Assembly: GCA_024226315.1 (NCBI GenBank)
Contig: JAAELT010000295.1
Span: 58,802 to 122,801, forward strand
Direction: 5' to 3'
Length of the DNA: 64,000 bases
Source of the DNA: a bacterium
GTDB taxonomy: Bacteria > Acidobacteriota > Thermoanaerobaculia > Multivoradales > J023
The notes below the pieces were generated by a model. It worked only from the letters and a program-made list of their open reading frames with translations. It was not told the origin of the DNA and did no database searches. Positions 16,457 through 24,920 of the stretch are shown piece by piece. The number at the start of each line of letters is the position of its first letter. Within the stretch, counting starts at the first letter, position 1. The position numbers were made by a program, and so were the translations under genes.

Positions 16457-17611
16457 TCAGTCGGAAATCGCCGCCAACATCTTCCGGCACACCTCTCGCG
16501 GCTCGAGGAGCGCGCGCCAGTGGCGGGAGATTTCCAGTGGGTCGCGCTCGCCGGCGTCCCACGCCGCCATCTCGAGGCTCAGCGCCCGGGCCAGCGCCCC
16601 GGGTCGACGCGACCGCGAGACAGTGCCGAACCGGCCGTTCTCCGACCAGCTCACCAGGCTGGGGATGGGCGTGCCGACGACCGTGGCGCCCAGCGCCAGG
16701 GCCTCGGTCGCGGCGTGGGGGCTGCCCTCCCAGCGTGAGGAGAAGATGATGGCGCGCGAGGCACTGAGCGTCCGCGCCACGACTTCCTGGGGCTGGACGC
16801 CGAGAACCCTGACCTGCTCGTGCCTCCGCGCGAGCGGCTCGAACCGCTCCGCGCCACCTTCGCCGAGGATCACCACCTCGGTGCCGGCCCCGCGCTCGAA
16901 GAACCGGTCCAGGGCCGCCGCCAGCAGGCCGGCGTCTTTCTGCGGGTCGCTCCAGCGGCCGATGGCGACGATCCGGTCGTCTTTCGCCTCCGGCACGCCG
17001 CAGCTCAGGAACGCGTCGCCGATCGTGAACGGCGCCACCACCACGCGCTCGTCGAGCCGCTCCTCGCCCTGGCGTCGAAGGAAGCTCCGGAAGTGCCGCC
17101 GGGCCTCGGTGTGGCCCAGGACCAGGACGTCCGAGCTCCGGGTGCTGGCCAGGAACTCCCGCTCCTCCGCGGAGCCGGCGAGGCTCTCTCCGAGGTAGCG
17201 GCCGAGCCAATACTTGAGGCACCGCAGCCTGGCGACCGCGCCGTGCTGGTAGACGAGCATCCGTTCCAGTGTGGGGAACGGAAACACCCGCAGGCCGACG
17301 CGGCCGTCCGTATCGGCGATCGAGATGACGCTGGTACCGGCGGCGCGCATCGCCTGAAGGACCGCGGACATGCGGTGCCAGGTCACGATGAGCGCCACCT
17401 CGGCACCAACGCTGCGCCAGGTCTCCGGGTCCTCGAGCACGGCGGGGTCGTCGACCGTGTGCAGGGGACCGTCGAAACCGTCGGCCGAGGCCAGGTCGCA
17501 GACCACCACCGGCTCGTGACCCAGCGCCCGCAGGCCGCTCAGGTACTGCTCGAACCGAAAGGAGCAGTCGAGCAGGCGCGACCTGTGATTCCACACCAGC
17601 GCGGTCTTCAC
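16457..17611 (-). CDS. Glycosyltransferase (GT4-like, GT-B fold)
   Basis: A 384-residue glycosyltransferase. The C-terminal half has the GT-B donor-binding pattern: 'DDRIVAIGRWSDPQKDAGLLAAAL' (in parts), 'VVILGEGG', 'VRVLGVQPQEVV', and the 'SSRWEGSPHAATEALALGATVVGTPI' loop with the E-x7-E-like motif. It likely adds a sugar to a surface polysaccharide or glycan. The open frame extends to 17737, but that would overlap the upstream gene; a GTG at 17611 gives 'VKTALVWNHRSRLLD', a normal N-terminus, 10 bp after the upstream stop. Co-transcribed with the membrane glycosyltransferase at 17622. Confidence 0.82.
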   Translation of the reverse strand: MKTALVWNHRSRLLDCSFRFEQYLSGLRALGHEPVVVCDLASADGFDGPLHTVDDPAVLEDPETWRSVGAEVALIVTWHRMSAVLQAMRAAGTSVISIADTDGRVGLRVFPFPTLERMLVYQHGAVARLRCLKYWLGRYLGESLAGSAEEREFLASTRSSDVLVLGHTEARRHFRSFLRRQGEERLDERVVVAPFTIGDAFLSCGVPEAKDDRIVAIGRWSDPQKDAGLLAAALDRFFERGAGTEVVILGEGGAERFEPLARRHEQVRVLGVQPQEVVARTLSASRAIIFSSRWEGSPHAATEALALGATVVGTPIPSLVSWSENGRFGTVSRSRRPGALARALSLEMAAWDAGERDPLEISRHWRALLEPREVCRKMLAAISD

Positions 17612-17621
17612 GATGATGCCT

Positions 17622-19142
17622 TCACGATGATGGCCACCGAGCTGACGGGCCGTCCGGGACCCGCTCGTAGAGCAGGTAGGTGTGGGGGTCGTGGAACCGC
17701 GCCTCCAGCCGGTAGCCGTGCTCGGCGAGAACGCCATCGGCGCCCTCGGGGACCAGCACGAGATCCGGCCGGTGACGATCGAGGACTTGTGCCATCGGCG
17801 TATGGACGATGCCGTCGTAGTAGTAGAGCCCCGGGGTCACCAGGCCGGCGTGATCGATCATGCGCAGGTTGGTCTCGTAGCCGAGGATGCCGATCGAGGG
17901 TTGCAGCAGGCTGGTCTCGTCCGGGTACCTCTCGTCGAGCCAGGCGGCGATCGAGTACAGCTGCCGGGTGTGGGGATCCGGCTTGTAGCGGTGATCGAGG
18001 CGGCCGAAGAGAGTCACGACGGACCAGACGAGCAGGACGGCGAACGCGACCCTCGGTATCGACCTCGCCCGAGCCTCGCCGCCGGCGCCCAGGAGCGGCA
18101 AGCCGCGCCACAGGCCGAAACGCATGACTTCGTAGACCCCGACCAGGAACAGCATGGTGAGCACCGGATTCAGCATGTAGTAGTGCCAGCGGAAGCCCGG
18201 GTCGGGGCCCAGAGCCGCGTACACCACGACCAGGAGGGCCCCGGACAGGATCAGGACCAGGTAGTCGCGGCTGGCTTTCACCAGGCTGAGACAGCCGGCG
18301 AAGGCGAAGGCCGGGAAGAGCCAGGAGATCGCCGACCGGACCGCCTCGGCAGGGACGAAGACGCCCGCCAGCGCCGAGAAGTACTCCCGGTAGTAGTCGA
18401 AGACCTGCCGGACGTAGCCGAGCGCCGGGTAGTAGTCTTTCTTGGCGGCGAGCGGGCTGGGCACGATAGAGCCGAAGTAGACGGTCGAGAACAGCAGCCA
18501 CGGCGTCACCACCGCGAAGAAGGCGACCGCCAGGCGCCAGGGTGGCTTGCGGCGCTCGGCCAGAAGCGCCAGGCCGATCAGGAGCGCCATCAAGGCGGCG
18601 TCGTAGCGGGTCAGGAAAGCGAGCCCCAGGGCCAACCCGCACAGCACTTCCCGCCGGGTCTGTAGGAGGTGGAACGAGAGCAGGATCAGAAAGGCGAAGA
18701 GGTGGGTCTCCATCCCGAAGTAGAGATAGTTGAAGTTGAGGTTGATCAGCAGCACGATCGCGACCAGGCCGCCCACGATCGGCGCGTGGGTGCGTTGCAG
18801 GATCTTCGCCGTGAGCCACGCTTCCAGAGTGAGAAAAATCACGCCGGATACATTCTGGATCGCCGGTGCGATGTCTCGGCCCATCATCACGTAGCCGGCC
18901 GAGAGCAGTGTGTGCAGTGGCGTCGTGACGCCCAGGATCCGCTCGCCCGGATTGAACACGAAGCCGACTCCGTCGGCGATGTTGCGCGCGTAGCGGAGGA
19001 CGATCAGGGCGTCCTCGAAACGCAACGAGGCCGCTACGTTGCGCGACACCAGCCAGACGAAGGGCAGCGCGAGCAGGGCGAAGCCGAGGGTGAAGTACCG
19101 GCGGACGAAGGCGTCGAACCTCGCCGCCCGGTCTGTCGACAT
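17622..19142 (-). CDS. Polytopic membrane glycosyltransferase (GT-C/GT39-like)
   Basis: A 506-residue integral membrane protein with about ten hydrophobic segments and an acidic pair in the first periplasmic loop ('RFEDALIVLRYARNIADG', residues ~41-58), the expected place of the catalytic Asp/Glu in GT-C enzymes. The short Tyr-rich loop 'GSIVPSPLAAKKDYYPALGY' is also typical. The C-terminal ~130 residues form a soluble domain. It should use a lipid-linked sugar donor outside the membrane. First gene of a two-gene unit with the GT4-like gene. Confidence 0.78.
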   Translation of the reverse strand: MSTDRAARFDAFVRRYFTLGFALLALPFVWLVSRNVAASLRFEDALIVLRYARNIADGVGFVFNPGERILGVTTPLHTLLSAGYVMMGRDIAPAIQNVSGVIFLTLEAWLTAKILQRTHAPIVGGLVAIVLLINLNFNYLYFGMETHLFAFLILLSFHLLQTRREVLCGLALGLAFLTRYDAALMALLIGLALLAERRKPPWRLAVAFFAVVTPWLLFSTVYFGSIVPSPLAAKKDYYPALGYVRQVFDYYREYFSALAGVFVPAEAVRSAISWLFPAFAFAGCLSLVKASRDYLVLILSGALLVVVYAALGPDPGFRWHYYMLNPVLTMLFLVGVYEVMRFGLWRGLPLLGAGGEARARSIPRVAFAVLLVWSVVTLFGRLDHRYKPDPHTRQLYSIAAWLDERYPDETSLLQPSIGILGYETNLRMIDHAGLVTPGLYYYDGIVHTPMAQVLDRHRPDLVLVPEGADGVLAEHGYRLEARFHDPHTYLLYERVPDGPSARWPSS

Positions 19143-19157
19143 CTAGAGCTCGAACCT

Positions 19158-19275
19158 CCACCCGGGGTTCACACCCCGGGCTACCGCATGACGCTCCTTC
19201 GGAGCTCCGGAAAGCCCGGAGGGCGGCACGAGGTAGCCCAGAGCGTAAGCTCTGGGCAGAGATCGGTGAAGCATG
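19158..19275. repeat. REP-like palindromic repeat, copy B
   Basis: Intergenic segment between a glycosyltransferase start and the pilR stop. It includes the palindrome CCCGGGGTTCACACCCCGGG, then CTCCTTCGGAG, CCGGAAAGCCCGG, and the hairpin GCCCAGAGCGTAAGCTCTGGGC. The CCCGGGGT core and flanking GCTAC match copy A (GGGGCTAC). It may also serve as a transcription barrier downstream of the pil genes. Confidence 0.65.
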
Positions 19276-19279
19276 ACTC

Positions 19280-20659
19280 CTAATCCGGGTTGCCGGTGAG
19301 CTCGAGCTTCTTGGCGTAGTACCTGAACGAACGGAAGGAGACGTGGAGGAGCTCGGCGGCCTGGGTCTGCACGCCGTCGCAGCGCTCCATCGCCTGCCGC
19401 ATCAGCTCTTTGCGGATCTCGTCCAGATATCCGTCGAGATCGATTCCTTCCTTGGGCAGGCTGATGGCGGTCGACGGCCGGCCGCCGATGGTGCGGATCT
19501 GGTGGGGCAGGTCGGCGATCGTCAGCGCGTCGTCGGTGGCGAGCGCCAGCGCGCGCTCGATCGTGTTCTCGAGCTCCCGGACGTTGCCGGGCCACTCGTA
19601 GTTCTCGAGCAGGTCGAGAGCCTCCTTGGAGATCGCCCGCGGCGCCATGCCCATCTCCTCGGAGTACTTCTCGATGAAGAAATCGACCAGCGGCGCGATG
19701 TCTTCCTGGCGCTCGCGCAGCGGTGGCAGACTGATTGGGATGACGTTGATCCGGTAGTAGAGGTCCTCGCGGAACTCGCCCTCGGCGATGCTCTCCTGGA
19801 GGTCGCGATTCGTGGCCGCGATGATCCGTACGTCGACCGATTCCTCGCGGTTGCCGCCCACCCGGCGAATCCGTTTGTCCTGCAGGACCCGCAGCAGCTT
19901 GACTTGCATCGGTTGGGTCATCTCGCCGATCTCGTCGAGAAACAGGGTTCCCTGATCGGCTTCTTGAAACAATCCCTTCTTTTCGCGCACGGCGCCGGTG
20001 AAGGCACCGCGCTCGTGACCGAAGAGCTCGCTCTCGAGGAGGTTCTCCGGCATGGCGCCGCAGTTGATCGACAGGAAGTGCTGGGTCGACCTGGGCCCCG
20101 AATAGTGAATGGCACGCGCGATCAGCTCCTTGCCAGTACCGCTCTCGCCCGACACCAGGACGGTGGACATGGTTCTCGCCACGCGCTCGATCAGGGAAAA
20201 GACTTCCTGCATGCGAGGGCTGCGGCCGATGATGTTGGAGAACTGATACTTGCGTTCGAGCTCGCCCCGGAGATAGACGTTCTCTTCTTCCAGCCCCTCT
20301 TTCTCGAGCGCCCCCGCCGCCACGACGGTGAGCTCCTCGACATTGAAAGGTTTGGAAATATAGTTGTAGGCGCCGAGCTTCATCGCCTCGATCGCGGACT
20401 TGTTCGAGGCGTAGGCCGTCATCATGATCACGGCCGTGCGCGGGTTCTGCTCCTTGATCTCCTTGAGCAGGTCGAGGCCGTTGCCGTCGGGCATCAAAAT
20501 GTCGCACAGCACCAGGTCGAAGGTGCGCTCGCCGAGCTTTCCGCGCGCCTCCTCGACCGAGTTGGCGATTTGAACGGCATAGCCTTCCTTCTCGAACAGC
20601 AGGCGCAGGAAGTCGGCCAGGCTCTCCTCGTCGTCGACAACGAGTAAACGTGTCTTCAT
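19280..20659 (-). CDS. pilR: Sigma-54-dependent response regulator PilR
   Basis: A 459-residue NtrC-type regulator. Order: receiver domain ('LLVVDDEESLADF', phospho-acceptor Asp in 'LVLCDILMPDG', Lys in 'YISKPFNVEEL'), AAA+ domain (Walker A 'GESGTGKELIARAIH', the sigma-54 loop 'ERGAFTGA', Walker B 'TLFLDEIGEM'), and a C-terminal Fis-type helix-turn-helix ('QTQAAELLHVSFRSFRYYAK'). With PilS it should control pilin transcription through sigma-54. The frame is open further upstream, but the ATG at 20659 overlaps the pilS stop by 4 bp, a coupled arrangement. Confidence 0.92.
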   Translation of the reverse strand: MKTRLLVVDDEESLADFLRLLFEKEGYAVQIANSVEEARGKLGERTFDLVLCDILMPDGNGLDLLKEIKEQNPRTAVIMMTAYASNKSAIEAMKLGAYNYISKPFNVEELTVVAAGALEKEGLEEENVYLRGELERKYQFSNIIGRSPRMQEVFSLIERVARTMSTVLVSGESGTGKELIARAIHYSGPRSTQHFLSINCGAMPENLLESELFGHERGAFTGAVREKKGLFQEADQGTLFLDEIGEMTQPMQVKLLRVLQDKRIRRVGGNREESVDVRIIAATNRDLQESIAEGEFREDLYYRINVIPISLPPLRERQEDIAPLVDFFIEKYSEEMGMAPRAISKEALDLLENYEWPGNVRELENTIERALALATDDALTIADLPHQIRTIGGRPSTAISLPKEGIDLDGYLDEIRKELMRQAMERCDGVQTQAAELLHVSFRSFRYYAKKLELTGNPD

Positions 20660-22356
20660 GACATGATCTCCGGCGGCTCCCTGGTCGTCGTTTCCGTCTC
20701 CGACTCCGGCTGTCTGAACGGTAGATCCACGGTGATACGCGAGCCTCGGTGGGGCTCGCTGTCGACACGGATCTTGCCGCCGTGCTCCTCGACGATCCGA
20801 TATACGATCGCCATGCCCAGGCCTGTTCCGCCGTCGAAGAAAGACTTGAACGGATGGAAGAGCCGAGCGCGTTCTTCTTCGGTCATGCCGATGCCGGTAT
20901 CTCGAAACTGCATGCGATAGTACCCGTTTTCGACCCGACCGACAATGGTGAGGCGGCCTCCGCCGGGCATTGCCTGAAGGGCGTTGCGCACCAGGTTCCA
21001 GAAGATCTGGCTGATCTGATCGAAGTCCGCGTGGATCATCGCCGAGGAGGGCTCGATCTCGGCTTCGATGTTGTGGTGTGGGCGCACGTCGCCGCTGTTG
21101 CGCAGCAGCTCGATGTCTTCGGCCAGCATGGCGGCGATATCGAAGCGGGCGAGGTTGCGCTCCCGGGGCTTGGCGAACTGCAGGAACGCCTTCACCGTAC
21201 GGTCGAGTCGCTGGCTCTCCTTGAGGATGATCTCGACCAGCTTGCTGCGGGAGAAGTCGCCGCGCAGGCCGTCGGCCAACATCTGTACCGAGCCGGAAAT
21301 CGCCGCCAGGGGATTGCCGACTTCGTGAGCGAGGCCGGCGGCCATCTGGCCGATCGCCGCCATGCGGTCCTGGGTCTGGAGCTGCTCCTGCAGAGCCTTC
21401 CAATCCGACAGATCCTGGAACAGCAGAATGTAGCCCTGCCGGGCGCCGTCCGGATCGGTCAGGTGAGTCAACGTGAAGCCCAGATGGCTGACGGTTCCGT
21501 CGCCGCGCAGACACTCGCCTTCGGAGCGGATCGTGCTCCCCTCGGACTCACTGATGTACTGCTGCCACCGGTCGCGGGTGAGGATGCCGGTGCGCTCGAA
21601 GTGACTGCCCGCGATCTCGGCTTCCGATCGCCTCAGGATCTCTTCGCCCGCGCGATTGAGATCGAGGATCGTGCCGTCGAGGTCGGTGATCACCAGCCCG
21701 CTCGACATGGATTGAATGACATCGCCGTAGAGACCCTGGAGGTAGCTCAGATCGAGCTGTTTCTTGCGCAGCCGCTCCTCGGAGCGCGCGGCGTCCCGGG
21801 CCAGGAATGAGGTCAGGATCGCGACGCCGTAGAAGCCCACCAGGTGCACGATCAGGTTGTAGACCAGCTGCGCCATCGCCGCCGGATCCGCCGGCAGCGG
21901 CGGCAACGGCGCCTGCCAGTCGTAGAGCAGCTGGATCCATTTGAGAACGGCGGAGACGTAGAGCAGATACGCCGCGCCCGCGACGATCAGTACGCCGGTG
22001 CGCCGCAGGAACACCGCGGCGACGCTGATGATGAAGATGTAGAGGATCGAGAAGCTGGTGGCGTCGAGCTTGTAGATCAGCAGCGTGATGAAGATCAGAT
22101 CGCCGCTGAACTGGACGTAGGCCTCGATTTCCGGATAGCGGGCCAGGGGCTTCAGCAGGACGATGTACAGCAAGCTCAGGATGGAGGTGAGCGCGATGAA
22201 GAACTGCAGCGTCGGATCGCTCACCCGGTCCGGGTTGTAAAGCAGGTACGGGATCGTCACGCTGGCGACCACCAGCATGCGGATGCCGATCAACCACAGC
22301 AGCCGGGTGTTGTGCCCGGCTACCTGGAAGCCGGGGACCGATTTCTCGAGTGCCAT
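20656..22356 (-). CDS. pilS: Membrane sensor histidine kinase PilS
   Basis: A 566-residue kinase. It has six N-terminal membrane segments (residues ~20-190), a PAS domain ('VIQSMSSGLVITDLDGTILDLN' in part), a phospho-acceptor helix ('AAIGQMAAGLAHEVGNPLAAI', His in H-E-x-x-N-P), and HATPase boxes ('QIFWNLVRNALQAM', 'FRDTGIGM', 'GGTGLGMAIVYRIVEEHGG'). The topology and the gene order pilT-pilC-pilS-pilR match PilS of type IV pilus systems. It phosphorylates PilR. Overlaps pilR by 4 bp. Confidence 0.9.
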   Translation of the reverse strand: MALEKSVPGFQVAGHNTRLLWLIGIRMLVVASVTIPYLLYNPDRVSDPTLQFFIALTSILSLLYIVLLKPLARYPEIEAYVQFSGDLIFITLLIYKLDATSFSILYIFIISVAAVFLRRTGVLIVAGAAYLLYVSAVLKWIQLLYDWQAPLPPLPADPAAMAQLVYNLIVHLVGFYGVAILTSFLARDAARSEERLRKKQLDLSYLQGLYGDVIQSMSSGLVITDLDGTILDLNRAGEEILRRSEAEIAGSHFERTGILTRDRWQQYISESEGSTIRSEGECLRGDGTVSHLGFTLTHLTDPDGARQGYILLFQDLSDWKALQEQLQTQDRMAAIGQMAAGLAHEVGNPLAAISGSVQMLADGLRGDFSRSKLVEIILKESQRLDRTVKAFLQFAKPRERNLARFDIAAMLAEDIELLRNSGDVRPHHNIEAEIEPSSAMIHADFDQISQIFWNLVRNALQAMPGGGRLTIVGRVENGYYRMQFRDTGIGMTEEERARLFHPFKSFFDGGTGLGMAIVYRIVEEHGGKIRVDSEPHRGSRITVDLPFRQPESETETTTREPPEIMS

Positions 22357-22452
22357 CAGGAAGCGTCCCGGTTCGACCTTCGGCGGACTCGCCCGGGCCG
22401 AGAGGACGCCTTGCCGCGGCGCCCAGGTCCTCGGTGGATCCCGTGACCGACG

Positions 22453-23658
22453 TCAGCCGATCTTGGAGAAGAGTGAGAACATCGGCAGGTACATCGCGAC
22501 GACGATGACGCCGATGATGACGCCCAGGATGACGATCATGATCGGCTCGATGAGCTTCATGAGTCCGCCTACGGCGGCATCGACCTCGTCTTCGTAGAAA
22601 TCGGCGATTTTCGACAGCATCTGGTCGAGGGCACCGGTCTGCTCGCCGACGCTGATCATCTGGCAGACCATCATCGGATAGACCTTGGTTTCCTGCAGCG
22701 GAGCGCTGATTGTCTTGCCCTCTTCGACGCTCTTGCGCACGCTCATGATCGAGTCTTCGACGATGGCGTTGCCCGAGGTGCGGGCGGTGATCTCGAGGCC
22801 GTCGAGGATCGGTACGCCGGAGGACGTGAGCGTCGCCAGCGTGCGGCAGAAGCGGGCGATCGAGATCTTGAGCAGCAGGCCGCCGATGATCGGAATCATC
22901 AGCTGCATGCGGTCCAGAATTCGTCTCCCGCGGTAGGTCTTGTGCCATTCGCGGGTTGCGATGGACAACAGGAACAGCAAGAGGAGAATCCACCCGCCGT
23001 AGGAGCCGACGATGTAACTTGCCTTGACGATATACCGCGTCAGGTAGGGCAGCTGTGCGCCCATGCCTGCGAACATCTGGGCGAACACAGGAATCACCTT
23101 CCACAGAATGATGTACACCACGCCCGCGGCGATCAACAGCACCGTGATCGGGTACATCAGCGCGCTCTTGACCTGGTTCTTCAGCTTGACCGCTTTCTCG
23201 ATGTAGACCGAGAGCCGCTGCAGGATGATGTCGAGGATACCGCCGGCCTCTCCTGCCGCGATCATGTTGACGTAGAGGTTGTCGAAGGCGTTGGGGTGCC
23301 GCTTCATCGCTTCAGCCAGGGACATGCCGCTCTCGACGTCGGTCCGCACCGCGTTGATGATCGCCTTGAAGATCTTGTGCTCTTCCTGGCCGCCCAGGAT
23401 CTCCAGGCATTGCACCAGCGGCAAGCCGGCGTCGAGCATGACCGAGAACTGCCGGGTGAAGATCGACAGCTTGGAGGAGTTGATCCTGCCGCCGAGCCTG
23501 GGCAGCAATGGGATCCGCCGATCCCTGGCGCGCAGCGAGGTGACCTGGATCTGTTGGCGTCTCAGGATCGCCGCCGCGGCGTCCTTGGAGTCGGCGATCA
23601 GGATGCCATCCTCCAACTTGCCGGCACGGGTCCGGCCCTTCCACGCGAAATTCGGCAT
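22453..23658 (-). CDS. pilC: Type IV pilus inner-membrane platform protein PilC
   Basis: A 401-residue type II secretion F-domain protein, with two repeated F domains ('FTRQFSVMLDAGLPLVQCLEIL' and 'FCRTLATLTSSGVPILDGLEIT') and three membrane segments (near residues 170, 220 and the C-terminus 'IVILGVIIGVIVVAMYLPMF'). PilC is the platform on which the PilB/PilT motors act. It starts 3 bp after the pilT stop with an AGGAG site lying in the pilT end, so it is translationally coupled. A 96-bp gap with no gene separates it from pilS. Confidence 0.93.
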   Translation of the reverse strand: MPNFAWKGRTRAGKLEDGILIADSKDAAAAILRRQQIQVTSLRARDRRIPLLPRLGGRINSSKLSIFTRQFSVMLDAGLPLVQCLEILGGQEEHKIFKAIINAVRTDVESGMSLAEAMKRHPNAFDNLYVNMIAAGEAGGILDIILQRLSVYIEKAVKLKNQVKSALMYPITVLLIAAGVVYIILWKVIPVFAQMFAGMGAQLPYLTRYIVKASYIVGSYGGWILLLLFLLSIATREWHKTYRGRRILDRMQLMIPIIGGLLLKISIARFCRTLATLTSSGVPILDGLEITARTSGNAIVEDSIMSVRKSVEEGKTISAPLQETKVYPMMVCQMISVGEQTGALDQMLSKIADFYEDEVDAAVGGLMKLIEPIMIVILGVIIGVIVVAMYLPMFSLFSKIG

Positions 23659-23661
23659 TGC

Positions 23662-24777
23662 TTATCTCCTCGCCGCGGCTCCCACCTGCAGATTGGGGTT
23701 GAGCGCGGTCGGGCCGCGCGAGATCATCTCCTGCAACTCCTCCGGGATAGAGGAGCGCCCGAGGGCGGTCTGCAGGGTGATGGCTCGTTTGAAGTACAGG
23801 GAGGCCAGGCTCTGGTTGAAGGTCTGCATGCCGTGCTTGGCCTGGCCGGTCTGCATCATGCCGTAGATCTGGTGCACCTTGTCTTCACGGATCAGATTGC
23901 GGATCGCCGAGTTCGGGATCAGGATCTCCATCGTCAACGCGCGGCCCTTGCCGCTGGCCTTGGGCAGCAGCGCCTGGCAGATGATGCCCTCGAGCACCAG
24001 CGACAGCTGGGCACGCACCTGCGACTGCTGGTGGGCCGGGAAGACGTCGATGATGCGGTTGATGGTCTGCGCCGCGGAGTTGGTGTGCAAGGTACCGAAG
24101 GTCAAGTGGCCGGTCTCGGCGATGCGCAGCGCCGACTCGACCGTCTCGAGGTCGCGCATCTCACCGATCAGCACCACGTCGGGGTCTTGCCGCAGCGCGG
24201 CACGAAGGGCGCCTGAGAAGCTGTGGGTGTCGGCGTGGAGCTCTCGCTGATTGACCAGGCAGTTCTGGTGCGAGTGGAGGTATTCCACCGGGTCTTCGAT
24301 CGTCAGGATGTGCTCGTGGCGCTCGCGGTTGATCTTGTCGATCATCGCCGCCAGGGTGGTCGACTTCCCAGAGCCGGTGGGCCCGGTGACCAGGATCAGG
24401 CCGCGTGGCTTCTCGGACAGTTTCTCGATGATCGAAGGCAAGCCGAGGTCGCGGAAGGTTCGAATCTCGTATGGAATGGTCCGGAAGACGGCGGATACCG
24501 CGCCGCGCTGATGGAAGACGTTGGCGCGGAAGCGCGACAGCCCCTTGATGCCGAACGAGAAGTCGAGCTCGAGATCCTCTTCCAGGCGGTGCTTCTGGAT
24601 GTCGGTGAGGATCGAGTAGGCGATCTGCTTGGTTTCCGTCGGGGTCAGTGGCGGCACGTTGAGCGGCCTCAGCTTGCCGTCGACCCGGATCTGGGGAGCC
24701 GAGTTGGTGGTGATGTGCAGGTCGGAGCCGCCTTGCTCGACCATGCTCTTGAGGAGCGCATTGAGTGTCGGTGCCAC
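23662..24777 (-). CDS. pilT: Type IV pilus retraction ATPase PilT
   Basis: A 371-residue hexameric ATPase for pilus retraction. It has Walker A ('LVTGPTGSGKSTTLAAMID'), the Asp box ('HILTIEDPVEYLH'), Walker B ('QDPDVVLIGEMRDLET'), the His box ('HLTFGTLHTNSAAQTI') and the PilT-specific 'AIRNLIRED' signature near residue 290. The start is a GTG at 24777 (VAPTLNALLKSMV) with a GGAG ribosome site. First gene of the pilT-pilC-pilS-pilR block; the extension ATPase PilB and the pilin are not in the window. Confidence 0.95.
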   Translation of the reverse strand: MAPTLNALLKSMVEQGGSDLHITTNSAPQIRVDGKLRPLNVPPLTPTETKQIAYSILTDIQKHRLEEDLELDFSFGIKGLSRFRANVFHQRGAVSAVFRTIPYEIRTFRDLGLPSIIEKLSEKPRGLILVTGPTGSGKSTTLAAMIDKINRERHEHILTIEDPVEYLHSHQNCLVNQRELHADTHSFSGALRAALRQDPDVVLIGEMRDLETVESALRIAETGHLTFGTLHTNSAAQTINRIIDVFPAHQQSQVRAQLSLVLEGIICQALLPKASGKGRALTMEILIPNSAIRNLIREDKVHQIYGMMQTGQAKHGMQTFNQSLASLYFKRAITLQTALGRSSIPEELQEMISRGPTALNPNLQVGAAARR

Positions 24778-24920
24778 GCTGAGAGGTCTCCCTGATTCCT
24801 GTGCGCTGTATAGCGTCTATGCGGAGTAATCCGGGCCGAGTCTACAGGATTGCCGGACCAGCGACAAATCCTCTGCTCGGGCGACTTGTGGGCAGCCTGC
24901 CTGGGGTATCGTTGCCGGCG